From assembly GCA_016219175.1 (NCBI GenBank), contig JACRCD010000028.1, positions 62,001 to 126,000 of the forward strand: a stretch of 64,000 nucleotides of DNA, given 5' to 3'. The notes beneath the pieces were generated by a model. It was not told the DNA's origin, searched no databases, and saw only the letters and a program-made list of their open reading frames with translations. The DNA comes from Deltaproteobacteria bacterium. Lineage in GTDB: Bacteria; Desulfobacterota; Desulfobulbia; Desulfobulbales; SURF-16. Every line of letters begins with the position of its first letter. Positions within the stretch are counted from its first letter, which is position 1. Positions 35,371-43,664 of this stretch are shown piece by piece. A program made the position numbers and the translations under genes.

Positions 35371-35607
35371 TTATTTCCCCCTGCGGATAAAAAAGCGGAA
35401 AAAACCGCTTTCATCCTTGGCCCCGAGAAACTCATGTCCAGCCCTGGTGCACCAACCGGGCAGGTCATTCTTTGACCCGGGATCCGTGCCCAGCACCTCA
35501 AGAACCTCTCCTTCCTTGATTTTATTGATAAACTGCTTTGTTTTCAGAAGGGGCATAGGGCAACTCAATCCTTTCGCATCAAGTGTCAAATCGGCTTTCA
35601 GGTCCAT
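35371..35607 (-). CDS. TusA/SirA-family sulfur carrier protein
   Basis: 78 residues with the family signature near the N-terminus: LDAKGLSCPMPLLKTKQFINKIKEGEVLEVLGTDPGS. The Cys of CPMP is the persulfide-carrying residue. The start follows GAGGAGGAAAT. TusA-like proteins move sulfane sulfur to tRNA modification, molybdopterin or dissimilatory sulfur pathways. This member stands alone with no other sulfur gene nearby. It is divergent from regB, with the palindromic site at 35701-35717 lying between them (94 bp upstream of tusA), so it may share the redox regulation. Specific sulfur partners cannot be inferred. Confidence 0.9.
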   Translation of the reverse strand: MDLKADLTLDAKGLSCPMPLLKTKQFINKIKEGEVLEVLGTDPGSKNDLPGWCTRAGHEFLGAKDESGFFRFFIRRGK

Positions 35608-35649
35608 ATTTCCTCCTCGTTACATTCTTAATCTTGACCATTAATCATA

Positions 35650-35678
35650 TTGACAAGTAAGCATAAATTAGTTTTTAA
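35650..35678 (+). promoter_or_regulatory. Possible sigma-70 promoter of regB
   Basis: TTGACA (35650-35655), a 17-base spacer and TTTTAA (35673-35678). If used, the palindrome would lie at about +16. An alternative extended -10 (TGTTACACA near 35746-35754) would put it near -52. Confidence 0.4.
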
Positions 35679-35700
35679 CACAGCCAGGAAAAAGACAAAA

Positions 35701-35717
35701 TGTGGTAAAATGTCGCA
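35701..35717. promoter_or_regulatory. RegA/PrrA-like palindromic site 4, regB/tusA divergent region
   Basis: TGTGGTAAAATGTCGCA, 64 bp before the regB start and 94 bp before tusA. A site in front of the kinase gene fits autoregulation by the partner RegA. Confidence 0.65.
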
Positions 35718-35780
35718 TACAACATCAACGCGTATCGTTCCGGAATGTTACACATCAACAAGACTGCAGTGGGGTGAACA

Positions 35781-37160
35781 GTGAACTCATCTGATGGAAA
35801 GATCATTTACTGCGAAATCCGCAGCAGGGTCCAAGACATAGCCTTTCTCTGGCTTCTCCGGCTCAGATGGGCCATCCTGGCAAGCCAGGCATTGATAATC
35901 CTGGCAGGAAGCAGATTTTTTTATTTACAGATTTCCCTGTGGCTTGCGGTGCTGGTGTTCGTTCTTGGCCTAAGCAGCAATATTTCCCTTTACAATTTAC
36001 TTGCCCGGAAGGCCGTCATTCCCTGCTGGGTTCCCACCCTTGTGATGTTTTTTGACGTTGCCTTGATGACCATTCTTTTTTTCCAGGTTGTCTCAATCTA
36101 TAACCCCCTGAGCATTCTTTACATAATCTACATAGTCCTGGGCGCCCTTCTTCTTGAACGAAAATGCTCTTATTCCCTTACCGCCTTTACCTTCCTCTGT
36201 TATGGCATCTTTTTCTGTTTTGCCTCCCCCAGCCCGATTGACCATTCGATCCTGAACGCCACCAACCCAGTCATCGGCAGCCCCGAGGCTTTAACCATCT
36301 TCAGCAGACAGATTGATGAATATTTCAAGTCCTACAGCTATTTCATGTTCTTTATATTTTTCCTCGTGGCCTTGTTAATAGTCTACCCTGTGGCCCAGAT
36401 AAAAAAAAACATGGAAGAGCAGGACGAAATCTTCAAGGAACTTGAAGAGGAAAGGATGCGAAACGAAAAACTTGCCTCGCTCGCCACTTTTGCGGCGGGA
36501 GCGGCGCATGAATTTTCCACGCCTCTGTCAACCATAGCAATTGCCGCGGGCGAAATGCTTTTTTATTTCAAAAAGCAGGGCGGGGACAAAGCTCTGATTG
36601 ACGATACCCGCCTGATTCGCGATCAGGTTGCCAGGTGCAAGGAAATCCTCTACCAGATGTCTGCTGATTGTGGTAAATTACTCGGAGAGGCTGTTGACAA
36701 ATTCAGCCTCAAGGAACTAGTTTATGAAGTTATGTCCCGTTTCAACTTTGAGAATATGCAACATGTCAACTTCAATAACAGGGTTGGGGATATGCATATT
36801 GTGATGCCCATCCGGACCCTCACAAGGACCATTAAAGAGCTTATGAAAAACGCCATGGACGCATCGGATCCTGGTTCCCCTATTGAGCTGACGTGCTGGA
36901 ATGACTCTCAATATTTGTATTTTGAAGTTTTGGACCAAGGGGCAGGGATGGATGAAACTGCTATAAAACGGGCGATAGAACCGTTTTACACCAGTAAGCA
37001 ACCAGGAAAGGGTATGGGGCTAGGTCTCTATCTGGCCAAGGTGATGGCAAACAGATTCGGTGGCGATCTGAAGCTAACTTCGCGACCGGGGGAAGGAACC
37101 AGTGCGACATTAAGTTTTGCTTTGAATCGGATTCAAGCGGACAACGGCGCGGATGCCTGA
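35781..37160 (+). CDS. regB: RegB/PrrB-type redox-sensing histidine kinase
   Basis: 459 residues, GTG start after GGGGTG. It opens LLRLRWAILASQALIIL as RegB proteins do and has about six membrane helices (20-200). A diverged quinone motif, SIYNPLS around N108-P109, stands where RegB has GGxxNPF. H-box: AAGAAHEFSTPLSTIAIAAGEM with H243. C286 in QVARCKEIL sits where the redox-active cysteine (Cys265 in Rhodobacter capsulatus) is expected. The kinase core has ELMKNAMDAS, DQGAGMD and GKGMGLGLYLA. RegB senses ubi- or menaquinone redox state and phosphorylates RegA, which is the next gene. The family is best known from alphaproteobacteria. Confidence 0.9.
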   Translation: MNSSDGKIIYCEIRSRVQDIAFLWLLRLRWAILASQALIILAGSRFFYLQISLWLAVLVFVLGLSSNISLYNLLARKAVIPCWVPTLVMFFDVALMTILFFQVVSIYNPLSILYIIYIVLGALLLERKCSYSLTAFTFLCYGIFFCFASPSPIDHSILNATNPVIGSPEALTIFSRQIDEYFKSYSYFMFFIFFLVALLIVYPVAQIKKNMEEQDEIFKELEEERMRNEKLASLATFAAGAAHEFSTPLSTIAIAAGEMLFYFKKQGGDKALIDDTRLIRDQVARCKEILYQMSADCGKLLGEAVDKFSLKELVYEVMSRFNFENMQHVNFNNRVGDMHIVMPIRTLTRTIKELMKNAMDASDPGSPIELTCWNDSQYLYFEVLDQGAGMDETAIKRAIEPFYTSKQPGKGMGLGLYLAKVMANRFGGDLKLTSRPGEGTSATLSFALNRIQADNGADA

Positions 37161-37217
37161 AAGGTACAGGTCCGGTTCACATCTATAACCTCAACCATCA
37201 CTTGGAGAAACGCAAAA

Positions 37218-37751
37218 ATGGAGACCATTCTGATAGTCGACGATGAAGATCTTTTCAGAAACAGAATGCAACGGGCCTTCGAAAACCGCGGTTTCTCCGT
37301 TTATGCGGCGGCAAATTATGATGAGGCCATCAAGATCATCAAAGACGACAGGCCAAAGCTCGCGGTGATTGATATGAAAATGCCAGGCAAATCAGGTCTC
37401 GAACTGATCCGTGATGCGATGCAAATCGACCCGGACATAAAAATGGTAGTCCTGACAGGTTACGGCAGCATAGCCACCGCAGCGGATGCTGTTAAACTTG
37501 GGGCCATATTTTATCTGCCAAAACCCGCTGATGTCGGGGATATCCTCAACGCCTTCAACAGAAATCCGGAGGTTGAGATCGACCAGCAGCCGGATGATTT
37601 TACCGCGCCATCCCTTGCCCGGACCGAATGGGAACATATCAACCGGGTTCTCGGGGATTGCGGGGGAAATATCTCAGAAACCGCCAAGAGACTTGGCATC
37701 CACCGCAGAACCCTGCAAAGAAAGTTGTACAAATATCCCCCGGACAAATAA
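37218..37751 (+). CDS. regA: RegA/PrrA/ActR-type response regulator
   Basis: 177 residues; start after GGAGAAACGCAAAA. Receiver with D8, D9, phosphoacceptor D52 (LAVIDMKMPGKSG) and the family segment VVLTGYGSIATAADAVKLGA...YLPKPAD. A short linker leads to the helix-turn-helix NISETAKRLGIHRRTLQRKLYKYPP, which is almost a family signature; there is no AAA+ domain. RegA-type proteins bind palindromes of the type GCGGC-N5-GTCGC and control respiration, nitrogen fixation and cytochromes by redox state. Such palindromes occur at seven intergenic places in this window. Its stop codon directly abuts the stop of the convergent propeller gene. Confidence 0.94.
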   Translation: METILIVDDEDLFRNRMQRAFENRGFSVYAAANYDEAIKIIKDDRPKLAVIDMKMPGKSGLELIRDAMQIDPDIKMVVLTGYGSIATAADAVKLGAIFYLPKPADVGDILNAFNRNPEVEIDQQPDDFTAPSLARTEWEHINRVLGDCGGNISETAKRLGIHRRTLQRKLYKYPPDK

Positions 37752-39050
37752 CTACTCTTTACCCTCTCCAGTGGGTTTATTTTCCTCTTTGTTTTCTTCG
37801 TCAGACTTATTGCTGGGGCCAAACAATGAAAAACCAGCCTCAAACCGGACATCGAGAACCTGCACTCTCTGATTAAAAAGATCCGCCACGACCATGTTGC
37901 CCTGCCGGTTCAAAGCCAGTGCCGTGGGAAAATTAAACCAGAGCGGCGCGCTTCCTTTCCCCCCGATTTCAAAGAGAAAGCGCCCGGCAAAATTATAAAC
38001 CAGGATGGTGTGCCGCATATAATCGACCACATAGATACATTTTTTCTTTTCATCGACCGCAAGGCCTCTGGGCCGGCTCATTTTCCCGGACGAACCACCT
38101 TTCTTGCCAAAGGAAAAGAGCAACTCCTCGGCAGGATTATAGACATAGACCTTACTTGTTTCCTCGCTGAGCAGATAGACATATCCCTCTGCCCCGCACA
38201 CTACATCCGTCACCTGTACCGGCCCAAAAAGCTTTGACTCCTCATCCGCGAGCTTCGTCTTTTTTTTGGGCCGCAGGAAGTCGGGGAGATTCGCCAACTC
38301 CGTCTCCTGCTGATCTTCCTCGGCAATTTCCCCATTCTCCTTGGGTGCATCAGCTCCGTCTCCGGATTCCTTAGGGAGTTTAGAGTAATCGTCCTTCTCC
38401 TCTTCGGCCCAGATTTTATCCTGCGGCTTCAGCCAATGCGAAAAATTGCCTTCACTGTCGAGGACCATAACACCGCGGGAATTTATGCCGGCAATATAAA
38501 TCGCGCCATTGCGTCCGACGGAAACACGACTAGGCACAAAAGAGTCTGCTTCCGGAAATTTCTGGAGCAGAATTTCCTGCAACGGAAAAAAAGCGGCATT
38601 CAGCACGGTAAGGCGCGGAGGATTTTTAGCCGTGGGGCCCTGACATATATAAAGCCGGCCATCCGCCGCGACATAAATGCCGTTCGGCGCATCAACACCC
38701 CGCCCGGCACCTATGGAAATCCTGGGAAAATAATCAGCCCCATAGAGATTTATGCGTCCATTTCCCCCGCTTACCACATAAATTTCATCCATTGTCTTAT
38801 CAAAAAAAACAAAAGAAGGAAATTTAAGGGGAAGCCCTTGGTCATCTTCTTTGATAATCGACACCATCTTCACCGGAACGGCCCAGGGAGAAGCTTCATC
38901 AGATTGGGCAGATTGGGCGCGCAGGGCAGGGGCCGACAAAATACTTGCCAACAAGAACAGAAAAACGATCCGGCTGACCAATTTTACAAAACCAACAAAG
39001 AGCGGCTGGCTGAAATGAGGGTTTATTATCTGCATAGTCTTCTGAAGCAT
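37752..39050 (-). CDS. Exported NHL-repeat beta-propeller (acidic insert)
   Basis: 432 residues. A signal anchor or signal peptide (VSRIVFLFLLASILSAPALRAQ) precedes NHL blades such as FPSFVFFDKTMDEIYVVSGGNGRINLYG, APNGIYVAADGRLYICQG, MSRPRGLAVDEKKKCIYVVDYMRHTILVYN and FNFPTALALNRQGNMVVADLFNQRVQVLD. A strongly acidic insert (about 212-262) lies mid-protein, and the C-terminus is charged (NKSDEENKEENKPTGEGKE). It follows the decaheme cytochrome by 80 bp on the same strand and is likely its partner in the envelope. The start at 39050 (AAGGGT upstream) or 39035 is uncertain. It repeats the cytochrome-plus-NHL pairing seen at 20957. Confidence 0.85.
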   Translation of the reverse strand: MLQKTMQIINPHFSQPLFVGFVKLVSRIVFLFLLASILSAPALRAQSAQSDEASPWAVPVKMVSIIKEDDQGLPLKFPSFVFFDKTMDEIYVVSGGNGRINLYGADYFPRISIGAGRGVDAPNGIYVAADGRLYICQGPTAKNPPRLTVLNAAFFPLQEILLQKFPEADSFVPSRVSVGRNGAIYIAGINSRGVMVLDSEGNFSHWLKPQDKIWAEEEKDDYSKLPKESGDGADAPKENGEIAEEDQQETELANLPDFLRPKKKTKLADEESKLFGPVQVTDVVCGAEGYVYLLSEETSKVYVYNPAEELLFSFGKKGGSSGKMSRPRGLAVDEKKKCIYVVDYMRHTILVYNFAGRFLFEIGGKGSAPLWFNFPTALALNRQGNMVVADLFNQRVQVLDVRFEAGFSLFGPSNKSDEENKEENKPTGEGKE

Positions 39051-39130
39051 TTACCCTTAAAATTAGTGATCCGTGCGTTTAATCCTTTAAAGGGAACCTG
39101 GAAAAGCGGCGAGGGACCATGCCGGCGCCG

Positions 39131-40294
39131 TCAATTATGGCATTTGGCACAGACGTGGCCGCCCAAAACATCTCCGATCAGCAGGTACTGATATTGTGAT
39201 CCATGGGGATTATGGCAGCTGGCGCAATTAAATTCCTTATCCGGTTTCAGGGGATTTTTTGGACCTTTCAAAGGATGTCCTCCCACGGGATGGCCTTTGG
39301 TAACTCCGATCAGATCGTTATGGCAGCCGGTGCAGAGTTCGTTGACCGGTTTATAAAGCATATAGGGATTTTCAGAGGCATGGGGATCATGACAGGCAAC
39401 GCAGCCCCCGCCCCTAATGATGCCATGCACCTTAATTCCTTCTGTCTCCTTTTTCAGCAGAATTTCCTTGTCGACATGACAACTGACGCATAATTCAGCC
39501 CTGCCATCAGCCCATAGTTGAAAACGATAGGTGTCGCCATGGGGATTATGGCAGATGGAGCACACCCCAAACCCGACAGGCTGGTGAATATGAGCCATGT
39601 CGCCCCAAGCCTTGCCCTTAACCAGATGACAATGATAACAAAGCGTGGCGTCCTTGCCGATTGTCACGGAAATCCTGCCCACATCCTTCACCTGCTGGTG
39701 ACACGTCTCGCACATCAAATTGGCCGCCGGGCTGTGCTGCCATTTTGTTTCTTCAAAAATGGCCTTATGGCAGGTATAACACACGGGGGAATTGGTTCCG
39801 TAGGGAACAGGCTTTATATAAAAATCTTCCGGTACTTTTTCAACCTCATGGCATTGCCGGCACTCCTGATGCATGGTTTCGGTACGATGATAAAGATAAA
39901 CTCCGGGGACATTGAAATTTGCATTCAACAAGGTACGGAGAGGCTTATAATTGATGGTAATTTTCCGGCCGCCTGGAGAAAGGGTGAATTTATTCTCCCC
40001 GGGGGCAAGGGGAACACGATAATGAACATAATAGGTATCATTTTTCAGGCGGGTCGCCAACGGGATAATTTTTTCCGACCCGGAATCAAGTTGCAATTGC
40101 GCGAGGTCATTTTTGTCGCCAACCCGGACTATGAAATGGGTGGAGGGAAGCCGCGCGTAGAGGGTGCATTGCTGTTCAGGAGCAAGAAGAGTAATTTCGC
40201 CGGCCTGCGCCACGGATGCAACTAAAATAAAAAAGGCCAGGGTGGAAATCAGGGAAACGGCACACTGTTTCCGCAGCTTAGTCAAAAAAGCCAT
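39131..40294 (-). CDS. Decaheme cytochrome c with N-terminal beta domain
   Basis: 387 residues from ATG 40294 (AGGA 8 bases upstream; ATG 40300 also possible). A signal peptide ends VASVAQAG, followed by an N-terminal non-heme region (about 33-145) that is beta-rich (SEKIIPLATRLKNDTYYVHYRVPLAPGENKFTLSPGGRK). Ten CXXCH sites fill about 150-387, the last at the very C-terminus (CAKCHN). Several are in doubled CxxCHxPH contexts (CSICHNPHG, CVACHDPHA, CASCHNPHG). It is a secreted or outer-membrane cytochrome. No palindromic or sigma-54 site was seen upstream; a hairpin-rich inverted repeat lies 58 bp ahead. Confidence 0.9.
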   Translation of the reverse strand: MAFLTKLRKQCAVSLISTLAFFILVASVAQAGEITLLAPEQQCTLYARLPSTHFIVRVGDKNDLAQLQLDSGSEKIIPLATRLKNDTYYVHYRVPLAPGENKFTLSPGGRKITINYKPLRTLLNANFNVPGVYLYHRTETMHQECRQCHEVEKVPEDFYIKPVPYGTNSPVCYTCHKAIFEETKWQHSPAANLMCETCHQQVKDVGRISVTIGKDATLCYHCHLVKGKAWGDMAHIHQPVGFGVCSICHNPHGDTYRFQLWADGRAELCVSCHVDKEILLKKETEGIKVHGIIRGGGCVACHDPHASENPYMLYKPVNELCTGCHNDLIGVTKGHPVGGHPLKGPKNPLKPDKEFNCASCHNPHGSQYQYLLIGDVLGGHVCAKCHN

Positions 40295-40351
40295 TGTCAT
40301 TATCCTAAATTTCACAAATATTCTTAGGGATTTAGGCAATTGTTGATATAT

Positions 40352-40460
40352 CGTTTATCACGTCTCGACGGGTCCGTCATTCCGGCATGTTTTAAGCCGG
40401 AATCCAGATCATCACTGGATGCCAGCTAAAAACATGCTGGCATGACGACACAGATAAACG
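40352..40460. repeat. Palindromic repeat element with outer and inner arms
   Basis: Outer arms CGTTTATC (40352-40359) and GATAAACG (40453-40460) enclose a long inner hairpin from CGTCATTCCGGCATGTTTTA (40375) to its complement ending CATGACG (40447), with a few mismatches and ATCATCACTGGAT at the centre. It looks like a non-coding mobile palindrome, similar to repeats I recall in Desulfobacterota. Confidence 0.65.
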
Positions 40461-40774
40461 GTATTTTTAAAATTTCCAAGTCCCTTATTGAATCGCCGCA
40501 GGCATCCTGAACCACTCTCACAGAACCCCACAAATGAATTCCTATTCATATTTCCCAACTTCACCTACCATTTTCGTTTTCAGTTGTCAATAATTGCCCG
40601 GTCCCCGGCACTCCCAGGCCAGCAAAACATAACCGTAACCTCGATAAAGATCTTCTGTTGCAATTATCGCTCCAGCCATACCTAACGTAATGTTTTCACG
40701 CGGCTCCTCAATAAAACAGGCCCTCCACTTCCTCGTCAACGCACCATGCCGCCCCGTGAATTTTCTCTAATTCA

Positions 40775-40791
40775 TGCGACAATTTGCCCCA
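40775..40791. promoter_or_regulatory. RegA/PrrA-like palindromic site 5
   Basis: TGCGACAATTTGCCCCA, one base from a perfect TGCGACAATTTGCCGCA. It is 88 bp before the PilZ-type start and centred about 52 bp before a start site predicted from TATAAT at 40823-40828, a normal activator position. Confidence 0.7.
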
Positions 40792-40878
40792 TTCCCAGCT
40801 CCTCTATTTTTTGCTAAAGGTATAATTAATAATACTCCATGGAAGACACCTAAGACTAATTAAAGCGAGGGGTTCAAG

Positions 40879-41304
40879 ATGACTACCAATTTCAACACCC
40901 TTAACCGCAGGAAATTCCCTCGGTTTATGCCCAAAACAGACATGTATGTGCTCCACTATAATTTCGGAAAAGTTATAGATATCAGCATGGGAGGCATACT
41001 CTTTAATTACGTTGACAAAGAGTATTTGCAGGGGATTCCCCCTGAAAAGGGCATTCTCTTTGGCTATAACGACCATTACATGGATGAGATCCCTTTCGAG
41101 ACCGTCTCCGATACGGTAATCTCCAAATCGCCAACCAGCAAACCGGTCATCAAGCAGAGACGTGTCATCTTTGGCGACCTTACCGAGGGACAAATCCAGC
41201 AACTGGAGCGTTTTATTTTAAATAATGCCAGCATACCCCAGTTGGCGGCCTATGATGCGCAATTTGTTGAAGACAACAATCCCGAAAAGCACAGACTGAT
41301 GTAA
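40879..41304 (+). CDS. PilZ-domain protein (second)
   Basis: 141 residues; start after GCGAGGGGTTCAAG. The N-terminal signature is RRKFPRF (R11xxxR15) and a DxSxGG-type motif is present in KVIDISMGGILF, both used to hold cyclic di-GMP. The remainder (about 60-141) is helical and charged with no recognised domain. The protein is predicted to be cytosolic. It has its own palindromic site upstream and a bidirectional hairpin terminator after it, so it is a single-gene unit. Partners are unknown; with the other PilZ gene it suggests c-di-GMP output tied to the redox regulon. Confidence 0.82.
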   Translation: MTTNFNTLNRRKFPRFMPKTDMYVLHYNFGKVIDISMGGILFNYVDKEYLQGIPPEKGILFGYNDHYMDEIPFETVSDTVISKSPTSKPVIKQRRVIFGDLTEGQIQQLERFILNNASIPQLAAYDAQFVEDNNPEKHRLM

Positions 41305-41681
41305 TTCCCAGGGCGCTGTTGCTATTATTTTCCGCCGCTGATCGAACGAAAAAAGAGTGCGTATACCACGTGCTCTTTTTTCAGTTCATATATTTCTTTT
41401 TTCCCATGCTGTATTCTCTCTCTTTTTTTCGAAAAAAAAATGTATCACCCTGACACATTCAAATGACTGACCGCGTTTTCTCTGTTGGCAAGAGTTACAG
41501 CATGACAAGACAACAGTTCCCCATCCGTCGCACATATACATTTCCATTACCGCTCACTATCATTTTGCTGGAAATTTTATTAAATGCGCCGACACAGACT
41601 GGACCTTACCATGGGACCTGTGTGACCAACCGCAACCAGACCTCCCCCGCGGTCTGCAAAACATTTAAATAAACTGACGTC
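41305..41681. other. Gap after the second PilZ gene
   Basis: It contains the terminator 41349-41381. A 69-codon frame at 41463-41672 with a hydrophobic middle ends 9 bp before the next gene but has no ribosome site, so it was not accepted. No palindromic or sigma-54 site (TTGGCA-N-AGC at 41485 is off by one base) was found. Confidence 0.45.
41349..41381 (+). terminator. Terminator after the second PilZ gene
   Basis: AAAAAAGAG (41349-41357) pairs with CTCTTTTTT (41373-41381); the T-run serves plus-strand transcription and the A-run would serve the minus strand. Confidence 0.75.
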
Positions 41682-42875
41682 ATGCGCTTATGGCTACCGC
41701 TCATTGTTCTGCTCCATGCCACAGCGATTCCGGCTGCCAGCCTTGCCGGAACGTCAAGTCTGACTGACGGCCAACAGCAGGAAGAATGTGAAGAATGCCA
41801 CAGCCGTCTCATTGAAAAAGAACTCTCGAAAAAATATATCCATCAGCCATTCACCGAAAGAAACTGTGAGGTATGTCATGCCATGGAGACAGAATCCACC
41901 CCAATTGGCGGCCAGCCCAAAAAAATTACGGTAACATCCAAAATCCGCTGGCTTAGCGTAGCACAAAATTCCTCCCAGAACCATACGCTTCTCTTTAACA
42001 CCAAAAGTGTTGGTGCAAATCTTTTCATTGACGCCAAGACTCCGGGCAAATCCACGTTGCGAAGGCCTTTGACTATCCCCCGGCCAGAGACCCTGCCAAA
42101 ACGGGAAAATGACCACACTCCCCCCCGGATCTCCGACATCATAACCAAGGTGAAGCAGGACATTCTGATCAATGCTTCAATCACCTGGCAAACCAACGAA
42201 ACCGCAAAGGGAGCAGTGACGTTCGGCACGAACGGTCTCAGCCAAACCATTGAAAACGCAAACAGCCTCGTGACAAATCATGAAATCATCCTGCCCGGTT
42301 TAAAAAGCAACACAACCTATCATGGCACCATAAGTTGTCAGGATGTCTTTGGCAACAGAGCGACCTCACAGCCTTTCACCCTTTCCACCGCCCAAATATC
42401 CCAATTTACCGGGCAAGCACCTGGAAATAATAGCTCTGATAATGAGTCAATAACAATAACATGCAATTTTTTCAAAATTTCCGAAGAAAACGTTCTGCTG
42501 GAGCTGCATGCCAATCAGCCGGTTTCTATCGCCGCGGGAACGGCAGACGAAAAACCGGCAGAACCCCGGGTGGTTGCGGGTGAGTTAAACCAGACCGATG
42601 AAATCCGGACAGAGCATGCCCCCTTGGCCCAGAAAAAATTTACCACCCTGACCAGCTGCGCCGGCTGTCATGAAGGGTATAATCAAAAAAAATCGCACCC
42701 GGTCAATATCCTGCCCGGAAACAAAACATCTATCCCCCGTGATTACCCAACCCTGCCGGATGGCCGCATCTCCTGCATGACCTGCCACACAAATCATGCG
42801 GCTAACCGTGAATACCGGCTGATAAAATCATCACGAAAGGAACTCTGCCTAGGGTGTCATCCTGACAAACTTTAA
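41682..42875 (+). CDS. Pentaheme cytochrome with internal fibronectin-like domain
   Basis: 397 residues with a signal peptide (LWLPLIVLLHATAIPAASLAG). Two heme sites lie near the N-terminus (CEECH, CEVCH) and three near the C-terminus (CAGCH, CMTCH, CLGCH). Between them (about 140-320) is a heme-free beta domain: SDIITKVKQDILINASITWQTNETAKGAVTFGTNG...LKSNTTYHGTISCQDVFGN has the strand pattern of fibronectin type III/purple-phosphatase N-domains. Such domains act as spacers or adhesion modules at cell surfaces. The next gene follows after 35 bp. The start has only a weak ribosome site. It is probably an outer-membrane or extracellular cytochrome. Confidence 0.85.
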   Translation: MRLWLPLIVLLHATAIPAASLAGTSSLTDGQQQEECEECHSRLIEKELSKKYIHQPFTERNCEVCHAMETESTPIGGQPKKITVTSKIRWLSVAQNSSQNHTLLFNTKSVGANLFIDAKTPGKSTLRRPLTIPRPETLPKRENDHTPPRISDIITKVKQDILINASITWQTNETAKGAVTFGTNGLSQTIENANSLVTNHEIILPGLKSNTTYHGTISCQDVFGNRATSQPFTLSTAQISQFTGQAPGNNSSDNESITITCNFFKISEENVLLELHANQPVSIAAGTADEKPAEPRVVAGELNQTDEIRTEHAPLAQKKFTTLTSCAGCHEGYNQKKSHPVNILPGNKTSIPRDYPTLPDGRISCMTCHTNHAANREYRLIKSSRKELCLGCHPDKL

Positions 42876-42910
42876 TCAGATATGTTCCACAACCACAGTG
42901 ACTACATGCC

Positions 42911-43450
42911 ATGGACCAGGACATGAAAAAAAGGAAAAAAATCAACCTGAAAGTAAAAAGAGCCTTTCAGAAATGGCTTCTGCTGCGCATGACGGCCCAA
43001 GTAGTACTCAGTTCCCTGATGGCTGCCGCGATTCTCTATTTTTACGCCAGAAGCGAGATTACCGACAATTTTTATACCGCCCATGTGACAATACGACGAG
43101 TCAGCGATCTTCTGCTGCCCGTCATTGCCGCTGGATCAGCGGTGAGTTTTTTCAGCGCCATTTTCGCTGCCGCCTTTCTTCCCCAGAAAATCGCCGGCCC
43201 GCTGTACTGTATTGAAAAACGGCTGGAAGACCTGCAAGAAGGAGATCTCCGCACCGAGGTTATTTTACGCCGCGGTGATATTTTACAGGACATGGCCGCA
43301 GCGGTTAACCACTCAACCTCCGCTCTCAGGGAAAAAATAATTAAGGTCCGGAAAGACCAGGAGCAAATAGAAAAAAATATCAAGGAAACAAGGGAAATCA
43401 GGGATGCTGTTCACAATCTCAAAGAAAATCTGGACTTCTTTAAAATATGA
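42911..43450 (+). CDS. Short HAMP-domain membrane protein
   Basis: 179 residues. Two membrane segments (about 24-45 and 66-92) flank a short periplasmic loop. A HAMP-like segment follows (PLYCIEKRLEDLQEGDLRTEVILRRGD...ALREKIIKVRKDQEQIEKNIKETREIR), ending in a coiled coil. There is no kinase, methyl-accepting or cyclase domain, so it is a stand-alone HAMP membrane protein. It lies just after the pentaheme cytochrome and ahead of the dodecaheme genes. It might transmit a periplasmic redox signal or act as a membrane scaffold for the cytochromes; this is inference. ATG 42923 is an alternative start. Confidence 0.75.
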   Translation: MDQDMKKRKKINLKVKRAFQKWLLLRMTAQVVLSSLMAAAILYFYARSEITDNFYTAHVTIRRVSDLLLPVIAAGSAVSFFSAIFAAAFLPQKIAGPLYCIEKRLEDLQEGDLRTEVILRRGDILQDMAAAVNHSTSALREKIIKVRKDQEQIEKNIKETREIRDAVHNLKENLDFFKI

Positions 43451-43538
43451 CAGCGGAAAATTCTTGACATTCAACCTAAAAATATTGCTTTTTTTATAAG
43501 ACTATGCAACTATCTGCTTGATTTATGTGGAGAGAATT

Positions 43539-43664
43539 ATGAATGTATCTTCATTTTCTATCCGAGGCGAAGCAACAAACAGAATCCGTTCAACCTGTAT
43601 TGCTAATGCAGGTGTTCGATATCACCATTTCCACGCTAATTTTAACATCGGGAGGATAATTTAA
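43539..43664 (+). CDS. Possible 41-residue upstream ORF, in frame and abutting the dodecaheme gene
   Basis: ATG 43539 follows GGAGAGAATT. It ends in TAA immediately before the GTG start at 43665, in the same frame. The product (MNVSSFSIRGEATNRIRST...) has no known family. It might be a translational leader controlling the cytochrome, or a chance frame. Confidence 0.3.
   Translation: MNVSSFSIRGEATNRIRSTCIANAGVRYHHFHANFNIGRII

Larger units (their letters stand above)
40295..40878. other. Gap with inverted repeat and palindromic site
   Basis: It contains the inverted repeat 40352-40460, the palindromic site 40775-40791, and a possible -10 TATAAT (40823-40828) for the PilZ gene. A 65-codon frame at 40488 has no family or ribosome site and was not called. 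Confidence 0.55.

Noticed and set aside
41485-41502. Sigma-54 element TTGGCAAGAGTTACAGC before the pentaheme cytochrome
   Set aside because: GG and GC are separated by 11 bases, not 10.
41463-41672. 69-codon frame with a hydrophobic stretch before the pentaheme gene
   Set aside because: No ribosome site at either Met and no similarity that I know; a chance frame cannot be excluded.
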